Assembly (NCBI RefSeq): GCF_003286085.1
Contig: NW_020825348.1
Location: 372,001-436,000 of the forward strand
Reading direction: 5' to 3'
DNA from: Drosophila persimilis
Lineage: Eukaryota > Arthropoda > Insecta > Diptera > Drosophilidae
DNA: 64,000 nt
Both the position numbers and the translations under genes were made by a program. Of this stretch, positions 43,364 through 53,806 are shown in pieces. Every line of letters begins with the position of its first letter. Position 1 is the first letter of the stretch. The notes beneath the pieces are model-generated. The model was not told the origin of the DNA. It ran no database searches and saw only the letters and a program-made list of their open reading frames with translations.

Positions 43364-44037
43364 TTTTAACTATATTTTTTTAGAATATTTGTTAGTGCAT
43401 GCAAAAAAGGATTGATAGATTTTGCAACTATAATTTTATATACTATATGTTATGTATTATATACTATAGACTATATGTTTTATATACTCACTTCTCCTTA
43501 TTTTTACTGGAAACATTGCGTTCGATTCCTAACATCAAATCATCAAACCATTGAGCCATTGTGTGTTGTTTTTCAACTGGTTGTCCACAGATAATGCTCT
43601 CTTTTAAGGAACTTAAAGAACAAAATAATTCTATAATGTATATGTATTTATACGATTTTTTGTATTTGTCCAGATTAAGGCACAAGCAAGAAGAAATAGC
43701 TTCGGGTGACAAAATTTCTAACACCGTTGAAAATCAAGTTGTCAATGCCTTGCCGTATTTGTTAACTCCCGATGTTAATATCCCCTTGTATATAAAATAT
43801 TATTCTCCTACCATTCCTATACGCTTAGCAGCTATTTGACAAAGTAAATCGATTTTTCGCGAAAAAAGTTTGAAGTATGTATCTACTACTGTATGCAGTA
43901 TTCAAATATTTTTCTACATTTTTAGATATTGTTGAAAAAAAATGTTTCGATTTACTTTTGAAACCGCAAAAGTTTGTACTTTTTTAGTTTTCACAAAACG
44001 CAAGATTTTTTCGTTTTCAAAACCGAAACATTTTCCT
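43364..44037 (+). other. Unassigned region with a short open frame and a hairpin
   Basis: The frame 43561-43839 encodes RLRHKQEEIASGDKISNTVE and ALPYLLTPDVNIPLYIKYYS. It has plausible codon-like composition but no family I recognise. 43840-43960 is bounded by caaagtaaatcga and tcgatttactttt, an inverted repeat of about 13 bp around a T/A-rich interior, possibly a tiny foldback element. Confidence 0.35.
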
Positions 44038-46670
44038 CGTTATTGTTTTTACTGAAACATGTTTAAAGCCGCACATTCTTAATTCCGAAGTTTTGTCAGG
44101 TACACAAATTTTAAAAAGGACCGTTCGTCTCGCATTGGGCTCTTCACGTCGGAACACTTCACAGTGCAAGTTCAACAGGAACCGGAGTAAAACTGATTCT
44201 TCCCGCTTTCGCTATATTCATTACATGCTCGTATATTCCACCTTTTTCAGATATCTCAATTGATGAGCAGCACTTGTCCGCTTTAACCGCTGTTTCTTCC
44301 TCGCTATCAGATAAAGATCATATGATAGTTTCCAGGAACTGTTTGGTCTTCGGTAAACGAGTCTAGTAACCTAGTGCCCATGTCACGACATGACTTTGTT
44401 GACGGCTTCATTGACCTGTCCCTGTCTCAAGTCAATCATGTGAAAAATTCCTTGGGTTTCCTTGATTTGTGCTTTGTATCGGATCTGACCATAGTGTTGT
44501 TAACCCGAGCCCTTCCGCTCACTATACCTGAAGACGCCTACCATCCCACTTACGAAGTGTTGCTAGATATAGGACCAACTGTATTAGATCGGTCGAGTAG
44601 GCTATCTGAACATGACCGCTGCTTTCGTAAAGCCGAGTTTGCGAAGCTTAATAAACCCATTAGGGATTTTGACTGGTCTGCTTTGCACTTGTGAACTGAT
44701 ATCTTAAAAGGCACAACCATTTTGTACAATCATTTATCACATTTTTTGATTATTGTGCCCCGCTTTCTTATGCGACTAGATCTCGAAAACTCCCTTGGTC
44801 TACCAAAGAGTTATCCAGCCTAAAAAACTTAAAATCAAGACTTTATAAAAAATTTCATGAAGTTGGTTCACCTACTTCTCAATCTCGCTATAAAATAGCT
44901 CGATCAAACTTTTCAGATCTTAATGATCCAATGCTAGTTTTTCACAGGACCCAAAACAGTTTTACAACTTCGTAAACAGTAAGCGGAGAACGTCCGCACA
45001 CCCATCCTCGCTATAATTTTGTAATACGTCGGCAAATAATATTTTGCCCAATTTTTCCAAACGACCTATTCTGAGCAAAGCATTTTCAGTCCCTTGTTAA
45101 ATGAATGCTCTTTACTTCATGATCGTCGACCAGTTAAGCCGGTGTTTTTACCGGGTCCAGACGGGGTTCCAGGTTGTGTACTCAGGTACTATGCCGAGGC
45201 ACTGTGTGGACCCTTGCTTAAACTAATCACCCTGTCCATTGATTCTTCTTGCTTCCCCCCGATCTGGAAAGAATCGTTTATAATTCCTCTCCATAAAAAA
45301 GGTAGCAAGTCTGAAGCAAAAAATTATAAAGGTATAGCAAAGTTATCCGCTATTCCTAAAATGTTTGAGAAGGATTTAACTCCACACTTGCAACATCTCT
45401 GCAAGTCACTTATATCTCCAGCTCAGCACGGATTTATAAGGCGGCGATTAACCACCACGAACTTGTTAGAGTTTACCTCTTTCATTATAAAAGGCTTTCA
45501 AGGTAACTTACAGACGGATGTTATTTACACCGACTTTAGTAAAGCATTCGACTCTGTAAACCATTCGCTTTTAGCACATAAACTTGACCTTTTAGGGTTT
45601 CCGCCCAACCTCCTGAGATGGATTTCTAGCTATCTTTGTTTCAGGTCTCAAAGAGTCCTCTTCAAAAACTCCCTCTCTTCAGCAGTAAGGGTTTTTTTTC
45701 GGGAGTACCACAGGGCAGTACCACCTAGGCCCCTTTGTAGAAAAAGAATTGAAATATAATTTAAACAGAGAAAACACTTCTGTTTAGTCGTTTGTTTTTG
45801 GTAGGAATGAATCCAATTTATTCTTCATAAACTTCTTTAGCCTAAAAGTACATAATATTCTTGGTTGAGTTTTGTCGCTAAGAGCAGCGGTAGAATGTTT
45901 GTTAGAATTTATATGCAGAAGGCATATACAATGGAATGCTCATTTGGCCACTTGGAATATATTGCCGACACTGCAGTTCTCACGCTGCAGGCCAGTCCAC
46001 ATACAAGTAACTGATCGTATTACAGCTCTTGAGTGCGGCTGTGTTACGTAAACATTGCGACAAAGTGTCTTTATGTTTATGAGCGTGATACTCTACATTA
46101 ACTTTGGGCATATGACCACTTGACATATTGTATACACTACAATCCTGTGGGCATATGCTTATTTGGCATACAACATACTACACCTTACTCTTCGCACTCT
46201 TTATTAATGACTTGCCTTCGGTATTAACATACTCTCGAGTACTTATGTATGCGGCTGATGTTAAACTCTGTGTCCAGTATAAGGACATTTCATTTCATTC
46301 TCGCTTGCAATCCGATCTCAATAACTTTCAGTCATGATGTTGTGCAAACTTGTTACACCTTAATACCTCGAAAGGCAAAGTTATGACATTTCATCGTTAT
46401 AACCCCTTGTTGGCTGCAAATACCCTCTGTTGTGGTTCTCTTGAGAGAACGTGATCTGTTGGGCCGCATAAACTTCACGATTTCTATTAGACCCACTAGA
46501 AATTTTAAACCGTTGTTCCTTCCACTTTGTAGATCGAATTTATTCCTTGCATGAACCGTTTAGGGTCTTATGCTCGGACTATAATTGCCTTTACCATATC
46601 ATATCCACCACTAATTCTCTTCCTCTTATTAAGTTACTAATCCTCACACACCTTTCTAATAATTAGTAAT
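44038..46670 (+). pseudogene. CR1-A ORF2, second copy, broken
   Basis: Endonuclease pieces: FTETCLKPHILNSEV (44050), SRHDFVDGFIDLSLSQVNHV (44379), AYHPTYEVLLDIGPTVLDRS. The RT frame 45094-45759 reads FLPGPDGVPGCVLRYYAEAL, IIPLHKKGSKSEAKNYKGIA and DFSKAFDSVNHSLLAHKLDL, ending at the solo LTR. After the LTR it resumes LFALFINDLPSVLTYSRVLM at 46187 and then YAADVKLC, where YADD is expected. Then a deletion to LGRINFTISIRPTR near 46455. Useful as a comparison: it keeps sense codons at the stop positions of the first copy. Confidence 0.82.
45736..46182. mobile_element. Solo LTR inside CR1-A
   Basis: 447 bp starting TGTAGAAAAAG and ending CATACTACA (perfect 5-bp inverted ends TGTAG/CTACA), flanked by CCTT (45732-45735 and 46183-46186). 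The first CR1-A copy has the uninterrupted sequence taggccccttactctt, so the insertion is exact. A 4-bp duplication fits a Ty3/gypsy-type LTR. The parent family was not identified and no other copy is in the window. Confidence 0.82.
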
Positions 46671-46806
46671 TGTAGTGTTATTTGTATTTTGAATGCATGC
46701 TTAGTTCTCTTAGTGCTAATTTTCCTCGAACATTAGTCTAACAGCTATCTTTCCTGCATGCTCGCGTTCGGTTCGGCTACGCGCCGCGTGTCATGCGGCA
46801 GCGCCC

Positions 46807-47155
46807 ATGACATGCAATGACTGCATCTTACAAGAGGCGATGCAGTTAATGCACCGTCAAGTGGCCCGTGTGACAGCTGAAGGCTGTTACACATGGATCC
46901 CAGCCAAAACGCAGCACTCCTCCCGCCAAACCGACATAAGGACGACGCATAACACGCGACGCGTAAACCGATTCGAACGGGAAATCCAGGAAAGATAGCT
47001 ATTACACTAATATGCGAGGAAATTTAGTACTAAACTTACTTAGAGAACTAAGCATGTAGTCAAAATACAAGTACCACTGGAATTACTAATTACGAGAAAG
47101 GTATGTGAGTATTAGTAATAATTCTTCAAAATAATTCTTCAACGTCCAGCAATGA
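46807..47155 (-). mobile_element. CR1-A 3' tail, inverted
   Basis: The reverse complement of this segment matches the end of CR1-A ORF2 and its 3' UTR (compare 4085-4425): ctttctcgtaattagtaatt..., catgcttagttctctaag..., ttggcgggaggagtgctgcg... It abuts the plus-strand tail at 46806, giving two CR1 tails facing each other. Confidence 0.8.
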
Positions 47156-47159
47156 GTCG

Positions 47160-49244
47160 CTAAATTTTCTCCTGAACACCCACTTCCCTGGCTGCGACGA
47201 AGACAGACCTAACTACATCGCGCCCCCTTCTGTTTCCTCGACTGAGTGCTATCCTGAAACTGCAAGGTCAGGAGGACAATCAAAAGCTTTAAACTCTACA
47301 AGTCTGCGATACCAGAGGGCATCATCCCTACTCAACTGATCGACGCTGGACAAAAAGCCATTAATTGGCTCAAAAGGATTTACGAGGGAATCTTCTCCCA
47401 CTGGTACATCCCTAACTCCTGGCTTCAGACCAAAGTCGTTTTCATTCCCAAGTCAGGTAAGCTATCGCACACTGCCCCCAAAGATTTCAGATTCATAAGT
47501 CTATAGTCTTTCCTTCTGAAGACGATGGAATAGCTGTATCTCATGGAGAGTACTTCGCCCAGTCTAATATCAGACTCCCAGCATGTACACTCCAGGGAAG
47601 TACAAAATACCGGCACTGACTCCCCCAAAACTCTGTGGGGAACCGCTAGCCCTAAGCAATAATGCGAAGTATCTTTGCCTGATCTTCGTCAAAAAGCTCG
47701 ATCTTGGCCATCTATACATGTAGAAAAATCTTCGGACTAAAATGGGGAATGACAGCGTAAATAATTCGGCCACCATACGACCAATCATGCTCTATGTAGT
47801 GGTAGTATGGTGGCCAGCCCTAGACAAACGAGCTTGTCTCAAAAGACTCAGCAAAGTTCAACGCATGGCATACTCCAGTGGAGGCACTGAATACCGTGCT
47901 GGACCTCCTTACCGTAGATCTCATGGGAAAGAAGGTTGCAACCTTTCCGTACTCAAAATGAGAGAGAAGCCAAACTATAGAAAGCATCCGAGCTTGAGCA
48001 CTCAGGAATCCTGATGTGACTCCCGCAATTACCAGAGAGAACGGATTACTTTGGATTACTATCGCTTCTCGCTTCCGGATCATTGTAGTATGTGAGGAGA
48101 TTGAGGCAATCAAAGAGGCTATTTCTATTGTCATAAAACTCCCCCTAGACAGGCATTTATTGTGCGTCTTCTCGCACAGCCAAGCATCTATTGAAGCACT
48201 AGGCTCAATATCGTCAAACCAATCAGACCAATCAGCCTATCGTTCTTCCTCCTCGAAACTTTTGGGAGACTTGTCGGGCTAAAACTGAGGACAACTATAG
48301 ACCCTCAGATGGTGGCAGGCGCACAGCCTACCGAAAAGGAAAATCCACGGAGACGGCACCACTTGAAGTAATCTCAGTGGTAGAGAAATCTCAGCATCTC
48401 AGTACCACAGCAAACAGGTCATCCCTCAGAGAGGCGAATGGCTCGATGGACTCCCAGGCCCAGATGGGGCAATAAACATCGGGCTCCAAGAAAGTCATTG
48501 CAATCAGGAAGCTCTGAACTGCCTTCAAACAGTTGCCGTTATGGCAACCTAGTTAAACATTTATAGCGACAGCCAAGCTGCGATTAAATCGCTAAATGCC
48601 GTGGCAAACTGCCGCCAATCTCTTCACGAGATGGCTCAGCAATTTGCTATCAGCCTTACATGGGTCCCGGGCCACCGGGACATTGAGGGCAACTGTATAG
48701 CGGACGAGCTGGCTAGATCTGGTACTAAAACCCCTCTTTTACAATAAAAGGAGGATATTTGTATTCCTATGGCCACCCGTAAGCTTTTCATAAAGGAGCA
48801 ATACAAGCGACTGGCAGACGTTAAGTGGCGCGTTAAGTGGCGCGTTAAGTGGCGCGTTAAGTGGCGCGTTAAGTGGCGCGTTAAGTGGCGCGTTAAGTGG
48901 CGTTAAGTCACGCTGTCCCACAACTCGGTTAACATTGCCGGCCTCTGAGTTCTGCAAACAGGCAGAAAAAGGTGCGCGCAGTCATACGTTCCCTCACAGG
49001 ACATTGGCTAATTGGCATCCACGCTTATAGTCTAGGTGCCTCACATAATGATTTCTGCCGTAGCTGCAGAAACGAGGAAGAGGTGGAGACTGTGGAACAC
49101 CTGTTCTGCTCCTGTCCAGCTCTCAGCAGAAGAAAGCTTAAACACTTGGGCTCGCCCATCTTAACTGACATTTCAGAGATAACTACACTATGTCGCAGCA
49201 AGGTCTCTAACTTTTTTAGATCATCTGGATGGGATAACTGCTAA
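47160..49244 (+). pseudogene. LINE ORF2 remnant: RT edges, RNase H, cysteine motif
   Basis: LLNTHFPGCDEDRPNY (47175), IKSFKLYKSAIPEGIIPTQL (47278) and WLQTKVVFIPKSGKLSH with FRFISL (47420-47505) form the RT start. Then TPPKLCGEPLALSNNAKYLC (47607), MLYVVVVWWPALDKRA (47790) form the RT end; the YADD segment between them is deleted. RNase H end: IYSDSQAAIKSLNAVANCRQ and SLTWVPGHRDIEGNCIADEL (48560-48715). The frame 48972-49244 gives IRSLTGHWLIGIHAYSLGAS and the motif CRSCRNEEEVETVEHLFCSC. Many frameshifts. Confidence 0.75.
48820..48910 (+). repeat. 12-bp minisatellite inside the LINE coding region
   Basis: Six perfect units of gttaagtggcgc from 48820 to 48891, plus a partial seventh. The unit length is a multiple of three, and in the LINE frame (KEQYKRLADVKWRV...) it encodes repeats of VKWR. 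It lies between RNase H and the cysteine motif. The antisense open frame (NAPLNAPL...) is only its shadow. Confidence 0.92.
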
Positions 49245-49439
49245 CATCAGGGCTCACAACGCAGGATAAGGAAAATCCCAAGCGGCATCACAACGGCCAG
49301 AAACCGACCTAAATGTGGGAGCCGCCTATTCCTAGATATTCCTCGATGGATGCATATTTTACAGAAAACTAGATATTAGACCAACTTTTAGAATACAACA
49401 ATTTTTTATAAATACAAAATAAATATATATATATATATT

Positions 49440-51530
49440 TTATAGTTCTATTTACTCCGCCCTAAATACGTTTGTTCCAGATATCACTGTACCTGTATCG
49501 TCCAAGCCTCCCTGGTTCTCCAAGTATTTGTCATACTTAAAAAATAATAAATCCAGCCTCTATAAAAAGTACCAGAAGTCGGGCTCCACGTTGGCCTTAG
49601 CTCTATACTCCTCCGCTCGCTCTCTGTTCCTTGCCGTCAATAGTCAGTGTTATAATCATTACCTTTCACAATGTAGTAGAAACTTTCGTAGTGATCCTAA
49701 AAAATTCTATTCGTTCGTTAACTCTAAGCATAAGTCAAACGCTTTTCCTCCGTCCCTTCATTACCAGAACAAAACAGAAGCTTCTGCTGTTGGTATTGCA
49801 AATTTATTCGCTAACTTTTTCCAAACAACGTACTCGTCTCATATTTACAACGCATCCACTCCGTACCCGTACCAGCTACCTCAAGCTAACAGCATTTTTC
49901 TGCCCTTTTTTGAGGAAAGCGTTGTTCTGGAAGGTTTGTCATCTATGGACATATCGTTTTCTGCGGGTCCAGATAAGGTACCAAGTTGCATCTTAAAACA
50001 CTGTGCCCAGTCCCTTTGCAAACCCTTGACCTTTCTCTTCAACCTCTCCTTGGAACAGTCTTGTCTCCCAGTAATTTGGAATGAGTCCTACATCATTCCG
50101 CTTCACAAAAAAGGTTCAAGATCAAACATTGAAAACTATCGTGGTATCGCAAAGCTTTCCGCCATCCCGAAGCTTCTTGAGTTCCTGGTCACCCGGCAAC
50201 TGCAACATCTTTGTTGCAGCTTGATATCTCCGTCGCAACACGGTTTTTTCAGACATCGTTCAACATCGACTAACCTTCTTGAGTTTTCTAACCTAATCCA
50301 CCGTGGTTTTCAAATTGGTTTGCAGACGGATGTAGTTTTTACGGACTTCAGCAAGGCTTTCGATTCTGTGAACCATGCTCTGCTTATTCACAAGCTCTCT
50401 TTATTAGGGTTCCCAACGAATCTTCTAGATTGGATTTTGTCCTATCTCTCTAACCGTACTCAACGTGTTTTGTTTTCTAACGTGTTGTCAAATACTGTTA
50501 ATGTTACTTCAGGTGTGCCACAGGGAAGTCATCTGGGCCCGCTTCTGTTTATTTTATTTGTGAATGACCTTCCTCAAGTTATAACATACTCTACTACACT
50601 AATGTATGCTGATGATGTCAAAATCTGTCTTTCTTACTCTGATTGGTATTTGCACACACGCCTTCAACTTGATCTAAGTGAACTACTATTGTCGTGTTCA
50701 ACTAATCTTCTTTTTCTGAACCTTTCCAAATGCAAACTTATGACATTTTACCGTCGCGCTCCTCATTTAGTCCCATATGTTCTAGGAAATCATGTCCTTG
50801 AGCGAATTTCGAGGTCAAATGACCTCGGAGTCCTTTTTGATCATAAGATGTGTTTTAACACCCATATAGCTGCAACTGTAAATAAAGCTAAGGGTGTTTT
50901 AGCGTTCATCAAGCGTTGGTCCAAGGAGTTTGACGACCCGTACGTTACAAAACAAATGTACATCTCGTTAGTACGTCCTATATTGGAGTATTGTTCTTGT
51001 GTGTGGAGCCCGCAGTATAAAGAACAGCAGGCTGTTATTGAATCCGTGCAAAAGCAATTTTTAATTTTTGCCCTTCGGAACTTTAACTGGGACTCAGGTA
51101 GAATCTTGCCACCCTACCGGTCTAGGCTAAATCTTATTGACCTGCCGTCGTTGCACCATCGCAGAATATGCAATGGCGTTATGTTCGTGCACAAGCTCCT
51201 TCTTGGGACTGTTGACTCCCAAACTCTCTTGGGTCAGATTGACTTGGCCGTTCCATCTAGACCTACCCGTACTTTTAGGCCTATCCGTCTACCTATATGT
51301 AGGTCTAATTATGCTGATCATGAACCTTTTAGGGTTTTATGCCATAATTATAACTCCCTCTGTCAAACCCTATCCCCTGAACTGTCTGTTAAACTAATTG
51401 CATGCAATATTTATAATCATTTAAATTTAGCTAACTTTTAACTTATCTTTTTCCGCCTTTAGTAACTAAGTACCATTCTTAACAGATAATTGTTAATTTA
51501 ATAAATAAATAAATAAAATAAATAAAATAT
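49440..51530 (+). mobile_element. CR1-clade LINE, subfamily B, 5'-truncated, intact RT
   Basis: Begins in the endonuclease-RT linker after an AT-rich run, and ends in aataaataaataaataaaataaataaaat (51498-51530), the short-repeat tail of this subfamily. Almost identical to the minus-strand copy at 38822-40300 over shared parts. Confidence 0.87.
49528..51441 (+). CDS. CR1-type reverse transcriptase (ORF2 C-terminal two thirds)
   Basis: 637 uninterrupted codons. The frame is also open upstream to the truncation point, and the first codon is arbitrary because the real start is lost. RT blocks in order: FSAGPDKVPSCILKHC (about residue 143), ENYRGIAKLSAIPKL, QHGFFRHRSTSTNLLEF, TDFSKAFDSVNHALL, SGVPQGSHLGPLLFILFVND and YADDVKICL (about residue 360, catalytic Asp pair intact). 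The thumb and CR1 C-terminal region follow: FIKRWSKEFDDPYV, LEYCSCVWSPQYK, CRSNYADHEPFRVL. The endonuclease is missing, so it is not autonomous, but the RT itself shows no lesion. Its intactness suggests a fairly recent insertion. Confidence 0.86.
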   Translation: MSYLKNNKSSLYKKYQKSGSTLALALYSSARSLFLAVNSQCYNHYLSQCSRNFRSDPKKFYSFVNSKHKSNAFPPSLHYQNKTEASAVGIANLFANFFQTTYSSHIYNASTPYPYQLPQANSIFLPFFEESVVLEGLSSMDISFSAGPDKVPSCILKHCAQSLCKPLTFLFNLSLEQSCLPVIWNESYIIPLHKKGSRSNIENYRGIAKLSAIPKLLEFLVTRQLQHLCCSLISPSQHGFFRHRSTSTNLLEFSNLIHRGFQIGLQTDVVFTDFSKAFDSVNHALLIHKLSLLGFPTNLLDWILSYLSNRTQRVLFSNVLSNTVNVTSGVPQGSHLGPLLFILFVNDLPQVITYSTTLMYADDVKICLSYSDWYLHTRLQLDLSELLLSCSTNLLFLNLSKCKLMTFYRRAPHLVPYVLGNHVLERISRSNDLGVLFDHKMCFNTHIAATVNKAKGVLAFIKRWSKEFDDPYVTKQMYISLVRPILEYCSCVWSPQYKEQQAVIESVQKQFLIFALRNFNWDSGRILPPYRSRLNLIDLPSLHHRRICNGVMFVHKLLLGTVDSQTLLGQIDLAVPSRPTRTFRPIRLPICRSNYADHEPFRVLCHNYNSLCQTLSPELSVKLIACNIYNHLNLANF

Positions 51531-51539
51531 TAGAGTGTC

Positions 51540-51787
51540 CCTTATTTTTCGAAAGTAAAATTTGAACACGCATACCCTCTATTTTTTTTACTTTTGTATC
51601 CAAATAACTAAAAAAAATTATTTTGGCTTTTTTTAATTACATTAAACCGTGCCGAATCGTGTTAGAAGTTGTGATTTTAATCGCGCATAAATTTTACATT
51701 TAGGCGACTAAATAATAATGACTAAATATAATATATAAAACAAATATATACATTTAAAATTATATGTTTTAAATATATATAACACAC
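51540..51787 (+). other. Upstream region of the DDE-like gene
   Basis: AT-rich sequence between the CR1-B tail and the first ATG at 51788. It starts ttagagtgtcccttatttttcgaaag, which could be the end of the transposon carrying the gene; a convincing inverted partner was not found downstream. Confidence 0.35.
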
Positions 51788-51907
51788 ATGTATAACAAAA
51801 AGGTTAAATTTAAATCACAACGAATACGTTTGAAAGAAGAAACCCGGCAAAGAAAGCATGATTCTTCATTGGATGCTCCTTCTTTGAATTTTGATCTTCA
51901 CACACAG

Positions 51908-51965
51908 GTAATTTATATGAAATTGTTCTTAATTATTTTTAGAACTTCACTATTTAACTTTGTAG
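51908..51965 (+). other. Predicted intron 1 of the DDE-like gene
   Basis: 58 bp, CACACAG|gtaatttatatg ... aactttgtag|GATGATTC. Splicing joins LNFDLHTQ to DDSLSSLEDRAE in phase 0 and bypasses stops in the intron. Confidence 0.68.
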
Positions 51966-53334
51966 GATGATTCACTGTCAAGCTTGGAAGATAGAGCTGA
52001 AAGCTCTCATAACTCCATGATAACCGAAAGTGGTCAGCCTCAAAACATAAAAAGACGTGGTAGCAAAAACTTCATCACTCCGAAGCTCGTGGCTGCCTTA
52101 GATAGGTGCCAGCTTAGTGTAAGGGACTCTGTTTACGTTCTTCAAGCTACTGTAGATGCACTTGGTTACAATTTTGATGAGCTTAGTATTAACAAGTCTA
52201 CCATTCAACGAATTTGTACAGAAAGTCGGAAGAAACGTGCTATAGCGATAAAAGAGGATTTCAACAATAATATCCCAGAAGTTGTCTGTCTGCACTGGGA
52301 TGGAAAGCTTTTACCAGCTCTAGATGGTTGAAGCTGTAAGGAGGAACGTCTTCCAATTGTAATCGCATTTGACAATACAGAACAACTCATTGCAGTGCCA
52401 CATCTGCAAAATTCGACAGGTAAAGAGCAAGCACAAGCTGTTTGGAATGCGGTTCTCAAATGGAATCTTGAAGATTGCGTAGAAATTCTTTGTTTTGATA
52501 CAACAGCTTCAAACACACGTCGGTTTAACGGCACGTGCTTATTGTTAGAGCAAAAATTTAATAGAGATTTGCTATATTTTGCCTGTCGCCATCATATCTA
52601 CGAGCTTGTGCTGAAAAGTGTTTTTGAAGTAAAAGTTGCAGAAATAGCAAGAAGTCCAGATATTCCCCTTTTTAAAAAGCTTAAGGATACTTGGAAAAAT
52701 CTGGACCTTTCAAAAATACAATCTGGTCTACAAACTGTGGAAGCGCACTTTAGCCGTTCTAAATATAATGAGGGGTTGGCATTTTTTCAAGCGAAACTGA
52801 AAGAAAATTTTGCTAGAGGAGACTTTCGGGAGTTAATTGAACTCTCCATAATATTCCTAGGTGGCGATATTGGACGGGAGCAGAAAATAAGACCTCCTGG
52901 CGCGATGCATCAAGCTCGATGGATGGCACGAGCAATTTACACCTTAAAAATGGCAATTTTAAGCTCTCAGCTCAAGCTCAGTAAAAAAGAAATCGCAGCT
53001 ATATACGACCTGTCATTGTTCATAGTATCTACCTATGTGAAACTATGGCTTGAAAGTTCCTCGGCTGTGAAAGCACCGTATCAGGATTTATGCTTTTTAA
53101 AATCATTGAAAGAATATGAAAGTATTGATGAAGCTATATCAAAAGAAGCTTTGAAGAAATTTTGTCACCATTTATGGTATCTACATGATGAAATATCAAT
53201 TCTCGCACTTTTTGATGACGACGTTACTTTTGATGTAAAGGAAAGAATGATCACGAATTTGACTAAAAAAAATAGATCCAGTTTAGAAAAACGATATTTA
53301 CCATTGATGGAAGATCTTAACGGTGCACTTTTTG

Positions 53335-53401
53335 GTAATTAATATTAAAACCTTTTAGTATTAACTCAAATATGCAATTTTTTGTTTTCTTTCCATTTTA
53401 G
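53335..53401 (+). other. Predicted intron 2 of the DDE-like gene
   Basis: 67 bp, CTTTTTG|gtaattaat ... tttccattttag|ACAAACAC. Splicing changes a premature end (LFGN stop) into NGALFDKHMDDFISIKS. The donor gtaatt is the same as in intron 1. A weaker acceptor lies at 53358. Confidence 0.65.
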
Positions 53402-53806
53402 ACAAACACATGGACGATTTTATATCTATAAAAAGCAGGACATCATTTGATCGCCTTAAAATTTATGACAGTTTTTTAAGTCTGTGCCCTTCATCATAGA
53501 ACAGTAACCAATCTTACTTAAAAAGCAAGAAGAGTCTTTCATTACTTAAGGCAGTAAATGATACAGCAGAAAGAGCTGTAAAATTGACTAAAAGACTTTC
53601 ACGGCCGTCTAACAGTGGATGAGGAACAAAAAGAGTTTTTGTTACGTTGCGTTCAGGAGCATAGAAAAATGTACCCGGATTGTAAAAAGGAGACTTTTTA
53701 CGCTCCTTTTCGGACCCCTACAGGATACTTTAAAAAATATCAATATCAATATCAATGGGAAAGAGATATTGTCAAGGCCTACCGTATTCCTAAACGGACA
53801 GAATAG

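Larger units (their letters stand above)
44038..46806 (+). mobile_element. CR1-A LINE, second copy, degraded
   Basis: 5'-truncated in the endonuclease and collinear with 1390-4290 of the first copy. It has deletions (for example at 44100-44190, 44325 and 46450), a solo LTR at 45736-46182 and an abrupt end at 46806 inside the GC-rich tail, where an inverted CR1 tail starts. Confidence 0.86.
47156..49330 (+). mobile_element. LOA/R1-type LINE with RNase H, deleted
   Basis: Runs from the start of RT (47160) through RT C-terminus, RNase H and a C-terminal cysteine motif to a tail near 49330 (ctaaatgtgggagccgcc). It lacks the RT catalytic palm and the endonuclease. Confidence 0.7.
51788..53806 (+). 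pseudogene. Intron-containing DDE-transposase-like gene, family not named
   Basis: Exon 1 51788-51907 (40 codons, basic: KKVKFKSQRIRLKEETRQRK). Exon 2 51966-53334, exon 3 from 53402; both introns are GT...AG and preserve frame. Exon 2: KRRGSKNFITPKLVAALDRC, INKSTIQRICTESRKKRA, VVCLHWDGKLLPALDG (Asp at 52299), LPIVIAFDNTEQLIAVPHLQ, EILCFDTTASNTRRFNGTCL (Asp at 52497), LYFACRHHIYELVLKSVFEV, IELSIIFLGGDIGREQK and GAMHQARWMARAIYTLK. Exon 3: VNDTAERAVKLTKRL, then DEEQKEFLLRCVQEHRK. I recall similar proteins in other invertebrates as repeated uncharacterised genes, so it is probably transposon-encoded. The acidic motifs suggest an RNase H-fold DDE enzyme, which is inference. Lesions: TGA at 52329, TAG at 53497, a frameshift near 53600. 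Confidence 0.7.

Noticed and set aside
48739..48957. Antisense ORF with NAPL repeats
   Set aside because: Shadow of the 12-bp minisatellite; the sense strand is the LINE frame.
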